A DNA stretch of 64,000 nt from Rhodococcus zopfii NBRC 100606 = JCM 9919 (GCF_001895025.1 NZ_BCXI01000014.1:1-64000), one strand, 5' to 3'. Numbered from the stretch's first letter, positions 33,169 through 41,644 are shown. Notes: a model not told the origin generated them from the sequence alone. Numbers and translations are program-made.

Positions 33169-33203
33169 TAGGCTTGCCCGGTTCGAGTGTCACGACGACA
33201 CTC
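33169..33203 (+). promoter_or_regulatory. Helicase promoter -10 element and leader hairpin
   Basis: TAGGCT at 33169-33174 is a plausible -10; shortly downstream, GAGTGTC (33185-33191) and GACACTC (33197-33203) form a hairpin near the predicted 5' end. This would give a structured leader of about 160 nt before the helicase start, reminiscent of long leaders on cold-shock helicase genes. The link to cold is an inference. Confidence 0.4.
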
Positions 33204-33342
33204 ACCGTCGTGGGATACCGGCGGCCCGGGATCGTGCCCGGCCCGCACGCAAGCAGCATCGGCCTTCCTCGCGGCGATCCACCGCACCACCGGACCTTCC
33301 GGTCGCGTGCACACACGCCGCAATGAAAGGCAGCGCCGTACC

Positions 33343-34782
33343 TTGACCATCTCCTTTTCCGATCTCGGTGTCCCGCGGACCCTCGTCGCGACCCTCGGCG
33401 ACAACGGGATCACCGCACCGTTCCCGATCCAGGTCGACACCCTCCCGGACACCCTCGCCGGACGCGACGTCCTCGGTCGTGGCCGCACCGGCAGCGGCAA
33501 GACCCTCGCGTTCTCGATTCCGATGACCGCCCGCCTCGCCGGCGGTTCGACGCGCGCCGCGGGCCGCCCGCGCGGTCTGGTGCTGGCTCCGACCCGCGAG
33601 CTGGCCACCCAGATCGCCGCGACCGTCGAGCCGCTCGCGCACACCACCGGCCTGCGCGTCACGACGATCTTCGGTGGCGTGTCCCAGAGCCGTCAGGTCG
33701 AGGCGCTGCGTCGCGGTGTCGACATCGTCATCGCGTGCCCGGGTCGTCTCGAGGATCTGATGCGTCAGGGCTTCGTCTCGCTCGACGCCGTCGAGATCAC
33801 CGTGCTCGACGAGGCCGACCACATGGCCGATCTCGGGTTCCTGCCCGGTGTCACCCGGATCCTCAACGCAACCCCGCAGAGCGGTCAGCGGCTGTTGTTC
33901 TCCGCGACCCTCGACAACGGTGTGGACAAGCTCGTCAAGCGCTTCCTGCACAACCCGGTGATGCACTCGGTCGACGAAGCGCACTCGCCGGTCGCCGCGA
34001 TGACCCACCACGTGTTCGACGTCGACAGCGTCGACTCGAAGAAGGCGCTGGTGCGAACCCTCGCGTCGGGCACGGGCCGCCGGATCCTGTTCATGCGCAC
34101 CAAGCATCAGGCCCGGAAGCTGGCCCGTCAGCTCACCGAATCGGGGATCCCGGCCGTCGATCTGCACGGCAACCTGTCACAGAACGCCCGCGACCGGAAC
34201 CTCGCGGCGTTCGCGTCGGGCGAGGCGCGCGTGCTGGTAGCGACGGACGTTGCGGCGCGCGGCGTGCACGTCGACGACGTCGAGCTGGTCGTGCACGTCG
34301 ATCCGCCGGCCGAGCACAAGGCATATCTGCACCGGTCCGGCCGTACCGCGCGCGCCGGCAGCACCGGCGACGTGGTGACGGTGGTGCTGCCGGATCAGCG
34401 CAAGGATCTTCAGGTCATCATGCGCAAGGCCGCGATCACCGTGTCGCCGATCCGTGTGACCGCGGACTCGGAGCATGTGCTGAAGCTCGTCGGCGAGGTC
34501 GCACCGCACGTTCCGCCGGCCCCGAAGGCAGCTGCGGCACCGTCGCGGCCGCAGCGGTCGGGCGACCAGGGGCGTCGCGGGGGCGCACGTCAGGGCGAGG
34601 GTTCCCGTCAGGGTGGGGGCGCACGTCAGGGCGGCGGGACCCGCCAGGGTGCCGCGTCGCGGCAGGGCAGCGGAGCGCGGCAGGGTGGCGCGGCCGGTCA
34701 GACCCGGTCCGGTCAGGGCGGTTCCGGTCAGGGCGCGGCGGGTCGCCGTCGCCGTCTGCAGCGAAATTCCCCCGCGCGGTAG
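33343..34782 (+). CDS. DEAD-box RNA helicase
   Basis: A 479-residue ATP-dependent RNA helicase. Motifs in order: Q-motif FSDLGVPRTL...FPIQ, GRTGSGKTLAF (I), PTRELATQIA (Ia), CPGRLEDL (Ib), VLDEADHMADLGF (II), FSATLDNGV (III), LVATDVAARGVHVDDVE (V) and HRSGRTARAG (VI). The last ~75 residues are a low-complexity Arg/Gln/Gly tail with repeated RQG units, a likely RNA-binding tail. No ATG or GTG is in frame at the right place; TTG 33343 is chosen where similarity begins, with AAAGG about 12 nt upstream. Confidence 0.93.
   Translation: MTISFSDLGVPRTLVATLGDNGITAPFPIQVDTLPDTLAGRDVLGRGRTGSGKTLAFSIPMTARLAGGSTRAAGRPRGLVLAPTRELATQIAATVEPLAHTTGLRVTTIFGGVSQSRQVEALRRGVDIVIACPGRLEDLMRQGFVSLDAVEITVLDEADHMADLGFLPGVTRILNATPQSGQRLLFSATLDNGVDKLVKRFLHNPVMHSVDEAHSPVAAMTHHVFDVDSVDSKKALVRTLASGTGRRILFMRTKHQARKLARQLTESGIPAVDLHGNLSQNARDRNLAAFASGEARVLVATDVAARGVHVDDVELVVHVDPPAEHKAYLHRSGRTARAGSTGDVVTVVLPDQRKDLQVIMRKAAITVSPIRVTADSEHVLKLVGEVAPHVPPAPKAAAAPSRPQRSGDQGRRGGARQGEGSRQGGGARQGGGTRQGAASRQGSGARQGGAAGQTRSGQGGSGQGAAGRRRRLQRNSPAR
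34573..34746 (+). repeat. RQG/GQG-repeat coding sequence in the helicase tail
   Basis: About ten imperfect in-frame repeats, most reading CGTCAGGG or CGGCAGGG, encode successive RQG (then GQG) units separated by 3-6 small residues. Arg-Gly-rich tails of DEAD-box proteins bind RNA non-specifically; repeat number may vary between strains. Confidence 0.75.
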
Positions 34783-34801
34783 TTCTTTTCGCTGACGGAT
34801 G

Positions 34802-35824
34802 TCAACGTGACGTGAACCGGTGGACGGCGTACATCGCGTCCGCCGACACCGGTTCCGTCGGTATGCACCCCTCCAGCCGCTCGCGCACCGCTTCGGTGTC
34901 GAGGTCGGCGCCGATCACGACGAGTTCGGTGGTCGCGGGTGCCTCGCCGCGGCGGGCCGGCTCGAACCGGATGTGGTCGCCGACGGTGTGCACCAGATAG
35001 GCGCGGCTGCGCAGACCAGCGGCCACGTGCACGTATCCCTTGATGCGGAACACTCCGGCGGGTTGCGTCTCGAGGAAATCCACGAACAGTCGCGGGTGCA
35101 GCGGCTTGGCCGCTGCGAACGTGACGGCATCGTATCCGTCGTGCAGATGCCCGTGGTCGCAGTCGTGCTCGTCGTCGTACAGCAGCCGATCGAGGGTCAA
35201 CTGCTCCCCCGGTTGCGGTTCCGGCCGGTCCGGGATGTCGAACAGCAGGCCGGGGTCCATGCGGGAGTGCTCGGTGGAGACGACCGCTGCGCGTCGATTC
35301 AGCGCGCACAGCCGCCCGAGCAGATCGTCGTGCACGTCTGCGTCGATGCGATCGATCTTGTTGAGCAGCAACAGATCTGCGAGGGCGACGTGCTGTTCCA
35401 GCTCGGGGTGACGGGCGCAGGCGTCGTCGAACTCGACGGCGTCGATGACGAGAACCAGCCCTCCGTACGTGATGTACTCGTTCGCCGAGCCGGTGACGAG
35501 CCGGATCATGTTGCGCGGCTCGGCCAGACCACTCGCCTCGACGACGATGACATCGAGATCCGAGGACCGGTGCGCGAGCTTGTCGAGCATCGTATCCATG
35601 TCGCTGACATCGACCGCGCAGCACAGGCAGCCGTTGCTGAGCGAGACCATCGAGTCGACCTGCCCCGCGACCATCATCGAGTCGATGTTGACCGACCCGA
35701 AATCGTTGACGATCACCCCGATCCGCGCGCCGCGCGTGTTGCGCAGCAGATGGTTGAGCAGAGTCGTCTTCCCGGACCCGAGGAAGCCGGCGACGATCAC
35801 GACCGGGATCCGCGTGCTCGACAT
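34802..35824 (-). CDS. CobW/YjiA-type (G3E) GTPase, metal chaperone
   Basis: A 340-residue COG0523 GTPase. GFLGSGKTTLLNHLL (about residues 13-27) is the P-loop; SNGCLCC (about 64-70) is the CxCC metal site that defines the group; VVEASGLAEP and LLLNKIDRI are the switch and NKxD motifs. A His/Asp-rich loop (DDEHDCDHGHLHD, about 217-229) probably binds metal. The C-terminal CobW_C domain covers about 235-335. Members deliver zinc or cobalt to target proteins. ATG 35824 has GGAGGA 11 nt upstream. No zinc-uptake-regulator box was recognised. Confidence 0.9.
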   Translation of the reverse strand: MSSTRIPVVIVAGFLGSGKTTLLNHLLRNTRGARIGVIVNDFGSVNIDSMMVAGQVDSMVSLSNGCLCCAVDVSDMDTMLDKLAHRSSDLDVIVVEASGLAEPRNMIRLVTGSANEYITYGGLVLVIDAVEFDDACARHPELEQHVALADLLLLNKIDRIDADVHDDLLGRLCALNRRAAVVSTEHSRMDPGLLFDIPDRPEPQPGEQLTLDRLLYDDEHDCDHGHLHDGYDAVTFAAAKPLHPRLFVDFLETQPAGVFRIKGYVHVAAGLRSRAYLVHTVGDHIRFEPARRGEAPATTELVVIGADLDTEAVRERLEGCIPTEPVSADAMYAVHRFTSR

Positions 35825-35901
35825 GGCTGTGTCAGTCCTCCGGCGTCGACGTCGCGTTCATCCGGGCATCATACGTGCGCCCACAGGGGGTGACGTGTCG
35901 G

Positions 35902-36255
35902 TCAGGCCTTCCTGACGACACTCGACTTGAGCTGCATGGGACCGAATCCGTCGATCTTGCAGTCGATATCGTGTCCGTCCACGCCGTCGACGAGGCGAAT
36001 GTTGCGGACCTTGGTGCCCGCTTTGATACCCACGGCGCTGCCCTTGACCTTGAGCGACTTGATCACGGTGACGGTGTCACCGTCGGCCAGCGCATTGCCG
36101 ACCGCGTCCCGGATCACGCCGTCGGCGAGGCCCTCCGACGGCGCGGTTTCCGGGGACCACTCGTGGGCGCACTCCGGGCATACGAGCAACGAACCCAACT
36201 CGTAGGTGTAGGCGCTGGAACATTCGGGGCACGGCGGCAGGGTCTCATCATCCAC
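35902..36255 (-). CDS. PhnA/YjdM-type zinc-ribbon protein
   Basis: A 117-residue protein with an N-terminal zinc ribbon (LPPCPECSSAY...LVCPECAHEW, two CxxC pairs) and a C-terminal PhnA domain (DGDTVTVIKSLKVKGSAVGIKAGTKVRNIRL). Named after the E. coli phosphonate locus, but not a phosphonate hydrolase; function is unknown. GTG 36255 is chosen because TATGAT ends 6 nt upstream; GTG 36258 is next to it. Third in line after the formaldehyde dehydrogenase and MBL genes but apparently with its own promoter. Confidence 0.88.
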   Translation of the reverse strand: MDDETLPPCPECSSAYTYELGSLLVCPECAHEWSPETAPSEGLADGVIRDAVGNALADGDTVTVIKSLKVKGSAVGIKAGTKVRNIRLVDGVDGHDIDCKIDGFGPMQLKSSVVRKA

Positions 36256-36261
36256 CACGGC

Positions 36262-36267
36262 ATCATA
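36262..36267 (-). promoter_or_regulatory. -10 element of a leaderless promoter (phnA-like gene)
   Basis: TATGAT on the minus strand, a near-consensus -10, 6 nt before GTG 36255. Confidence 0.6.
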
Positions 36268-36320
36268 CGGCGGTGTGCCCGCCGGGTTGCGCGGGCAACC
36301 CGGCAGGCACCGCAGTGGGG

Positions 36321-36956
36321 TCAGGATCCGGCGCGGATCCATTCCTCGAGATGCGGGAATTCCGTGCCGATCGTGGTGCCGTCACCGTGGCCGGTGCGCA
36401 CCGTGGTCTCGGCGGGCAACGTGAACAGCTTGTCGCGGATGGAACCGATGATCGTCGGAAAGTCCGAGAACGACCGGCCGGTCGCACCCGGGCCGCCGGA
36501 GAACAGGGTGTCGCCGGTGAACAGCTCGCCGGCCTCCGGCAGATACAGACACGTGGAACCGGGCGAGTGCCCCGGCGTCGCGATCGCCTGCATCTCGGTG
36601 CCGGCCACCGCGATCCGCTGGCCGTCCTCGATCGTGCCGTGCGCGACACCCGGGTGGGTCATCTCCCACAGCATGTCGTCGGCCGGGTTGAGCAGGATCG
36701 GGGCGTCGAGCTTCTCGGACAGTTCCGGGGCCACGGTGATGTGGTCGTTGTGCGCGTGGGTGCACACGATCGCCACGACCTTGCGGCCGCCGACCGCGTC
36801 GATGATCGGCGCCGCGGTGTGCGCGGCGTCGATGATCACGACCTCGTCGTCGTTGCCGACGAGCCAGATGTTGTTGTCGACCTCCCATTCGCCGCCGTCG
36901 AGCGCGAACGTTCCGCTGGTGACGACCCGATCGACGCGGATCGGCGAGATGCTCAC
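36321..36956 (-). CDS. MBL-fold metallo-hydrolase paired with formaldehyde dehydrogenase
   Basis: A 211-residue glyoxalase-II-like metallo-beta-lactamase-fold hydrolase. CTHAHNDHI (HxHxDH, about residues 65-73), TPGHSPGS and TGHGDGT supply the metal-binding His and Asp residues. GTG 36956 overlaps the dehydrogenase stop by 4 nt (GTGA). The same pair occurs in mycobacteria (Rv2259-Rv2260). The context suggests hydrolysis of the S-formylmycothiol made by the dehydrogenase, releasing formate and mycothiol; this is inferred from the pairing. Confidence 0.88.
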   Translation of the reverse strand: MSISPIRVDRVVTSGTFALDGGEWEVDNNIWLVGNDDEVVIIDAAHTAAPIIDAVGGRKVVAIVCTHAHNDHITVAPELSEKLDAPILLNPADDMLWEMTHPGVAHGTIEDGQRIAVAGTEMQAIATPGHSPGSTCLYLPEAGELFTGDTLFSGGPGATGRSFSDFPTIIGSIRDKLFTLPAETTVRTGHGDGTTIGTEFPHLEEWIRAGS

Positions 36957-38038
36957 AGGACCACCACCGAACGCAGCACCTCACCGCGGTGCATGGTCTC
37001 GAAGGCCTTCTCGACGTCGTCGATGCCGATGCGTTCGGTGACGAACTTCTCGAGCGGCAGACGGCCCTGCTGATACAGATCGACGTAGGTCGGGAAGTCC
37101 CGCTCGGGCAGGCAGTCGCCGTACCACGAGGACTTGAGCGACCCGCCGCGGGAAAAGAAGTCGATCAGCGGCATCTCGAGGGTCATGTCCGGGGTGGGGA
37201 CACCGACGAGGACGACGGTGCCGGCCAGGTCGCGGGCGTAGAACGCCTGCTTCCAGGTTTCCGGCCGGCCGACGGCGTCGATGACGACATCGGCTCCGAA
37301 TCCGCCGGTCAGTTCCTGGATCGCCTCGACGGCGTCGACCTCGGCGCTGTTGATCGTGTGGGTCGCCCCGAGGTCGGTGGCCCACTCGAGCTTCTTGTCG
37401 TCGCGGTCGACGGCGATGATCGTGCCGGCCCCGGCCAGGCGCGCACCCATGATCGCGGCGTCGCCGACGCCGCCGCAGCCGATGACCGCGACCGAGTCGC
37501 CGCGCGTGACACCGCCGGTGTTCACGGCCGCACCGAGTCCGGCCATCACGCCGCAGCCGAGCAGGCCGACGACGGCGGGGTCCGCGGTGGGATCGACCTT
37601 GGTGCACTGGCCGGCGTGGACGAGGGTCTTGTCGGCGAACGCACCGATTCCCAGGGCCGGGCTCAGCTCGGTTCCGTCTTCGAGGGTCATCTTCTGCGTC
37701 GCGTTGAATGTGTCGAAGCAGTACTGCGGCTCGCCGCGCTTGCAGGCACGACACTGCCCGCACACCGCGCGCCAGTTCAGCACAACGAAGTCGCCGACCG
37801 CGACGGAGTCGACGCCCGCACCGACCGATTCGACGACACCGGCGGCCTCGTGTCCGAGCAGGAACGGGAATTCGTCGTTGATGCCGCCTTCGCGGTAGTG
37901 CAGGTCGGTGTGGCAGACGCCGCACGCGGCGATCGCGACGACGACCTCGCCCGGTCCCGGATCCGGGATCACGATGGGCACGACCTCGACGGGCGCACCC
38001 TTCGCGCGGGCAACGACGCCCCGGACTGTCTGCGGCAT
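36953..38038 (-). CDS. mscR: Mycothiol-dependent formaldehyde dehydrogenase / nitrosomycothiol reductase
   Basis: A 361-residue zinc-dependent medium-chain dehydrogenase. Catalytic zinc: [14 protein letters not shown] and [10 protein letters not shown]; structural zinc: [18 protein letters not shown]-binding [11 protein letters not shown] (about residues 192-202). The sequence fits the actinobacterial enzyme that oxidises S-hydroxymethylmycothiol to S-formylmycothiol and also reduces S-nitrosomycothiol. ATG 38038 has AAGGAG 7 nt upstream. Forms an operon with the MBL hydrolase. Confidence 0.93.
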   Translation of the reverse strand: MPQTVRGVVARAKGAPVEVVPIVIPDPGPGEVVVAIAACGVCHTDLHYREGGINDEFPFLLGHEAAGVVESVGAGVDSVAVGDFVVLNWRAVCGQCRACKRGEPQYCFDTFNATQKMTLEDGTELSPALGIGAFADKTLVHAGQCTKVDPTADPAVVGLLGCGVMAGLGAAVNTGGVTRGDSVAVIGCGGVGDAAIMGARLAGAGTIIAVDRDDKKLEWATDLGATHTINSAEVDAVEAIQELTGGFGADVVIDAVGRPETWKQAFYARDLAGTVVLVGVPTPDMTLEMPLIDFFSRGGSLKSSWYGDCLPERDFPTYVDLYQQGRLPLEKFVTERIGIDDVEKAFETMHRGEVLRSVVVL

Positions 38039-38191
38039 GACGGTCTCCTTCTGCTGTGGATCGATGGCGATATCGCGATATGTGCACACCGTATCCAGAC
38101 GGGGACTGCGCCCGTACCTGATCGAACGGCCTGATCTACCTACCCGAAAGACCAGATCGAAAACTTTGTTCTTGAAAAGACAGAAGTGGCG

Positions 38192-38220
38192 TTGTGTGCA
38201 GTTCTAAGTTCGGCTAGCGT
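38192..38220 (+). promoter_or_regulatory. Promoter of the whiB gene
   Basis: TTGTGT at 38192-38197 and TAGCGT at 38215-38220, 17 bp apart, fit a sigma-A-type promoter about 38 bp before ATG 38258, giving a leader of about 30 nt. Confidence 0.4.
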
Positions 38221-38257
38221 CGGATTCGCCCCCACCCTGGCCTGCCCGAGGAGTGCA

Positions 38258-38572
38258 ATGTCGATCGTCAACACGGTGACCCTCCCCCGCCCCCACGCCG
38301 ACGTCTGGGACTGGCAGCGCGACGCAGCCTGCCGCGGATTCGCGTCGTCGGCGTTCTTCCACCCCGACGGGGAACGCGGCCACGCCCGCGAACAGCGCGA
38401 ACTGCGCGCGAAACTCGTCTGCGCCGGATGCCCCGTCCTCGAGCTCTGCCGCGACCACGCCCTGTCGGTCGGCGAACCCTATGGCGTGTGGGGTGGACTG
38501 TCCGAAACCGAACGCCGGTCCCGCACCAATGCGGCGAGCCGCGCCCACCGGTGGGCGGCGCTGCACCGCTGA
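38258..38572 (+). CDS. WhiB-family iron-sulfur regulator (WhiB3-like)
   Basis: A 104-residue WhiB protein. Four cysteines at about 25, 55, 58 and 64 (Cx29Cx2Cx5C) bind a [4Fe-4S] cluster; GVWGG (about 76-80) is the turn that docks on sigma A, followed by a basic tail. The N-terminal VWDWQRDAACRG and FFHPDGERGHAREQRE segments resemble WhiB3, a redox-responsive regulator in mycobacteria. ATG 38258 has GAGGAG 5 nt upstream. Convergent with the kinase-like LuxR gene, 14 bp apart. Confidence 0.92.
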   Translation: MSIVNTVTLPRPHADVWDWQRDAACRGFASSAFFHPDGERGHAREQRELRAKLVCAGCPVLELCRDHALSVGEPYGVWGGLSETERRSRTNAASRAHRWAALHR

Positions 38573-38586
38573 CGTCCGGGACGGGA

Positions 38587-39864
38587 CTACACAGCGGCCT
38601 TGATCCCGGCTTCCGCGCCGATCGCCGCGGCCTCGCCACGACTGCCGGCGCCGAGTTTCCTGAGCACGCTCGCCACGTGGAACTTGACGGTGGATTCGCT
38701 GACGCCGAGCCGTTCGGCGATCGCCCTGTTCCGCCGGCCCGCCACCAGATGTTCGAGCACCTCGACCTCGCGGGGACCGAGTTCGGCGAGCGCATCGAGG
38801 GCCGGACCACCCGGGGACGGCACCGACAGATCCAGCGGCAGCCGCGCCGCGACCCGGCAACCCCAGCCTGTCGTCGACTCGGATTCGAGTCCGCCACCGA
38901 GGGTTTCGACGCGATCACGGAGCTGACGGCCGAGTTCGGCAGCGTCGAGCTCCCCGTCTCCGTCGTCACGGATATCGATGTGCAGATTCTCGCCGTCGCA
39001 GTGCCACGCGACCCGGATCCGCGTCACTCCCCGTTGCTCCGCCAGCGCGAGCACCGCCCCGCGCGCGACGGCCCGCGCCGCGTGCGCGACCTCACCGGGC
39101 ATCCCCCGGCCGGCCGCCGACGGCTCGACCATCTCCAGGGTCAGCGCCCGGTGCCGGACCAGGCCGCGCAGTTCCCCGTGCATCCGGGCGAACGCGGTGG
39201 TCATCGCCTCCTCCGCGAAGTCACGGTGACGATCCACCGCCGACCGCAAACCGATCAGCGCGCTCGTCGCCGTCTCCCGCGCGGTCGTGCGAGCGCGGCT
39301 GTCGTCGAGGTCCCTCGACCGGAGAGTCGCGAGGATCGTCTCGAGGGTCACGGCGTGCGCCTCGGTCAGTTCGGCGACGGTGCGGGCCCGTTCGGTGGAC
39401 GCCGCCCGCGACTCGGCGAGATACGCCGGGCTCGCACCCTGAACCTGGAGCTGGATTCCGGTCGCAACGACGGTGAACAGTGCCCGGACCAGCTCGAATC
39501 GTTGCGTCGTCGGCCACGATCCGCGCGGCACCAGCACGAGCAGGGTGTCGGTGCGATCGAGGATCGCGCACACTTCCCTGGTGCGGCCGCCGATCACGGC
39601 GGGACCGCGCCTGATCTGGCCTGCGGTGAGTTCGCCTCGGACACGGTCGAGTTCGGCGATCGTGACCCGGTTCACGACGGTCGCATCACCGGCGACCTTC
39701 CGCGGGCGCCCCGTGCATTCGCGGGTGAAGACGACGAGCGCATCGTGCGGGACGAGGTCGGTGAGCAGCGCCGAGAAACGCTGACCGATGTCGGTGAGCG
39801 GACCGACGAGCACGTCGCGCAGTGCGGTGATCAGCGGGCCGGACTCGGGGTTCGTCGTGCTCAC
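38587..39864 (-). CDS. GAF/degenerate kinase-LuxR regulator
   Basis: A 425-residue protein. Residues about 10-160 look like a GAF sensor; about 190-250 a DHp-like helical pair; about 270-345 an HATPase-like domain; about 360-425 a LuxR helix-turn-helix (LGPREVEVLEHLVAGRRNRA...GVSESTVKFHVASVLRKLG). In the DHp helix the expected AREIHD reads ARETAT, so the phospho-acceptor His is absent. The HATPase N-box, where Asn and His should bind Mg-ATP, reads ARAVARGAVLAL; only the G1-like DIRDDGDGE remains. It is probably a one-component sensor built from kinase parts. GTG 39864 follows TATCGT at leaderless spacing. Confidence 0.75.
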   Translation of the reverse strand: MSTTNPESGPLITALRDVLVGPLTDIGQRFSALLTDLVPHDALVVFTRECTGRPRKVAGDATVVNRVTIAELDRVRGELTAGQIRRGPAVIGGRTREVCAILDRTDTLLVLVPRGSWPTTQRFELVRALFTVVATGIQLQVQGASPAYLAESRAASTERARTVAELTEAHAVTLETILATLRSRDLDDSRARTTARETATSALIGLRSAVDRHRDFAEEAMTTAFARMHGELRGLVRHRALTLEMVEPSAAGRGMPGEVAHAARAVARGAVLALAEQRGVTRIRVAWHCDGENLHIDIRDDGDGELDAAELGRQLRDRVETLGGGLESESTTGWGCRVAARLPLDLSVPSPGGPALDALAELGPREVEVLEHLVAGRRNRAIAERLGVSESTVKFHVASVLRKLGAGSRGEAAAIGAEAGIKAAV

Positions 39865-39870
39865 CTCCCC

Positions 39871-39876
39871 ACGATA
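39871..39876 (-). promoter_or_regulatory. -10 element of a leaderless promoter (LuxR fusion)
   Basis: TATCGT on the minus strand, 6 nt before GTG 39864. Confidence 0.5.
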
Positions 39877-39968
39877 TCGGGGCGGTGCTTCCGACCCCTG
39901 CCCGAGACGGTCCGCGCTCCACGGCCCAGCGGCGACTACGATTTCGAATCAGGGAACCGGAGGTGAAC

Positions 39969-41480
39969 ATGGTGTCCGCAGCACGCGACGACGCGGCGCC
40001 CGACACCGTGCCGCGCCTGCTGTTCGATCGGGTTGCGTACACCCCCGACGGCGAGGCCTACCGCTTCCCGGACACCGACGGCTGGGCGAGCGTGACATGG
40101 TCGGAGGTCGGCTCGCGCGTCACGACGCTCGCGGCCGGGCTCATCGCGCGGGGGGTCGCCCCCGGCGCCCGGGTCGCGATCCGCGCGGCCACCGGCTATC
40201 GGGCGATCCTCGCCGATTTCGCGGTCGCGTGCGCGGGCGCGGTCTCCGTGCCCATGTATGCACCGACCCGCGACGAGGAGGTCGCTCGGCTGGTGCGGCA
40301 CTGCGACGCGGTCCTGACCGTCACCGACCGGGGAGCGAACGACCAGGCGTTGCACCTCGACGGGCTCGCCGATCTCGCCGCCGACGGCGACCGTCTGCTC
40401 GCCACCGAACCGGACGCGGTCGAGTCTCGGATCGCGGAGGTGACCCCCGACTCGCCCGCATGCCTGATCTACACCGCGCGCGACGACGGAACCGCGAAGG
40501 GTGCGACCCTGTCGCACGGCGCGGTGGCATACGTGGCGCGGGCGATGGCGGAGTTGGGCATGATCGGCCCGCGAGACGTGCAGTTGCTGTGGCTTCCGCT
40601 GTCGCACGTGTTCGGCCGCGGGTTGCTGTTCGCCGCGGTGCGTGTGGGCCTGCCGACCGCGGTCGACGGCCGGGCCGACCGGGTGGTGGAGAACCTGCGG
40701 TCGGTGCGGCCGACCTTCCTCGGTTCCGTGCCGCACGTGCTCGAGAAGATCGGCGTCGCGGCCGCGGCCGATCCGGCAGCGCTCGGCGGCAGGCTGCGGT
40801 TTCTCATTTCGGGCTCGGCACGCCTGGCCCGCGTTCTCGCGGATCGATTCGACAACCTCGGTGTCTCGGTGTTCGAGGGTTACGGCATCACCGAGACCGC
40901 GGGGCCCGCATGCGTCAACCGCCCCGACGCGCACAATCCCGGGTCGGTCGGCCTCCCGTTGCCCGGCACCGAGATCCGGGTCGCCGACGACGGCGAGCTG
41001 CTCATCCGCAGTCCCGCCGTGATGACGGGCTATCACGCCGACCCGGCCGCGACCGCGACCGCGCTCGACCACGGCTGGTTCCACACCGGCGACTGCGCGA
41101 CGATCGACGCGGACGGCTTCGTCTCGATGTGCGGTCGCAAGAAGGACGTGTTCAAGACAACCACCGGAAAGTACGTGGCGCCCAACGCAATCGCCGCCCG
41201 GTTCCGCGCGTTGTGCCCCGGCGCGGAAATCGTGGTGGCCGGCGAGGGACGCTCGCACTGCGTCGGCCTGGTCTTTCCCGGCGGAGACGATGCCGATGTG
41301 CAATCGGCCGTCGAGCAACTCAACAGCGAGCTGAACCGATGGGAGCGTATCCGGCGCGTCGCAATCGTCGACCGGCCACTCGGCGACGACGACCGGGACG
41401 GGACCGGGGTCCCGCAGCGCGCGCGGATCCTCGAGCGGTTCGCGAAGGCGATCGACCGGCTGTACGACGATCGGCGTTGA
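39969..41480 (+). CDS. Divergent AMP-binding acyl-CoA synthetase-like protein
   Basis: A 503-residue ANL-superfamily protein, related to long-chain FadD enzymes by the C-terminal GRKKDVFKTTTGKYVAPNAI block. WLPLSHVFGRG (A4), FEGYGITETAGP (A5) and GWFHTGDCATIDADGF (A7) are well kept. The ATP phosphate loop, normally SGTTGxPKG, reads ARDDGTAKG, so all but the terminal Gly and Lys-Gly are changed; adenylation may be lost or altered. It is also shorter than typical FadD15-like proteins (~600). ATG 39969 has GGAGG 5 nt upstream; GTG 39963 is possible. Divergent from the LuxR fusion. Confidence 0.85.
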   Translation: MVSAARDDAAPDTVPRLLFDRVAYTPDGEAYRFPDTDGWASVTWSEVGSRVTTLAAGLIARGVAPGARVAIRAATGYRAILADFAVACAGAVSVPMYAPTRDEEVARLVRHCDAVLTVTDRGANDQALHLDGLADLAADGDRLLATEPDAVESRIAEVTPDSPACLIYTARDDGTAKGATLSHGAVAYVARAMAELGMIGPRDVQLLWLPLSHVFGRGLLFAAVRVGLPTAVDGRADRVVENLRSVRPTFLGSVPHVLEKIGVAAAADPAALGGRLRFLISGSARLARVLADRFDNLGVSVFEGYGITETAGPACVNRPDAHNPGSVGLPLPGTEIRVADDGELLIRSPAVMTGYHADPAATATALDHGWFHTGDCATIDADGFVSMCGRKKDVFKTTTGKYVAPNAIAARFRALCPGAEIVVAGEGRSHCVGLVFPGGDDADVQSAVEQLNSELNRWERIRRVAIVDRPLGDDDRDGTGVPQRARILERFAKAIDRLYDDRR

Positions 41481-41503
41481 GACACGCGGCCCGCGGACTT
41501 CTG

Positions 41504-41576
41504 TGGAGCTAAGGGGACTCGAACCCCTGACCCCCACACTGCCAGTGTGGTGCGCTACCAGCTGCGCCATAGCCCC
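41504..41576 (-). tRNA. tRNA-Ala (GGC), copy 1
   Basis: A 73-nt cloverleaf on the minus strand: acceptor GGGGCTA/TAGCTCC, anticodon stem CCACA/TGTGG with loop CTGGCAG (anticodon GGC), and T-arm GGGGTTCGAGTCCCC. CCA is not encoded. Identical to the copy at 41686-41758. Confidence 0.95.
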
Positions 41577-41644
41577 TTGTGAAACTGTGATACCCGAAAC
41601 TGTGATCCTCGGCCTGCGGAGCAGGGACGAGTACCTCTTGTCAA

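Noticed and set aside
34573-34746. CRISPR-like or tandem DNA repeat array
   Set aside because: The repeats are short, degenerate, in frame and explained by RQG units in the helicase tail; no constant spacers.
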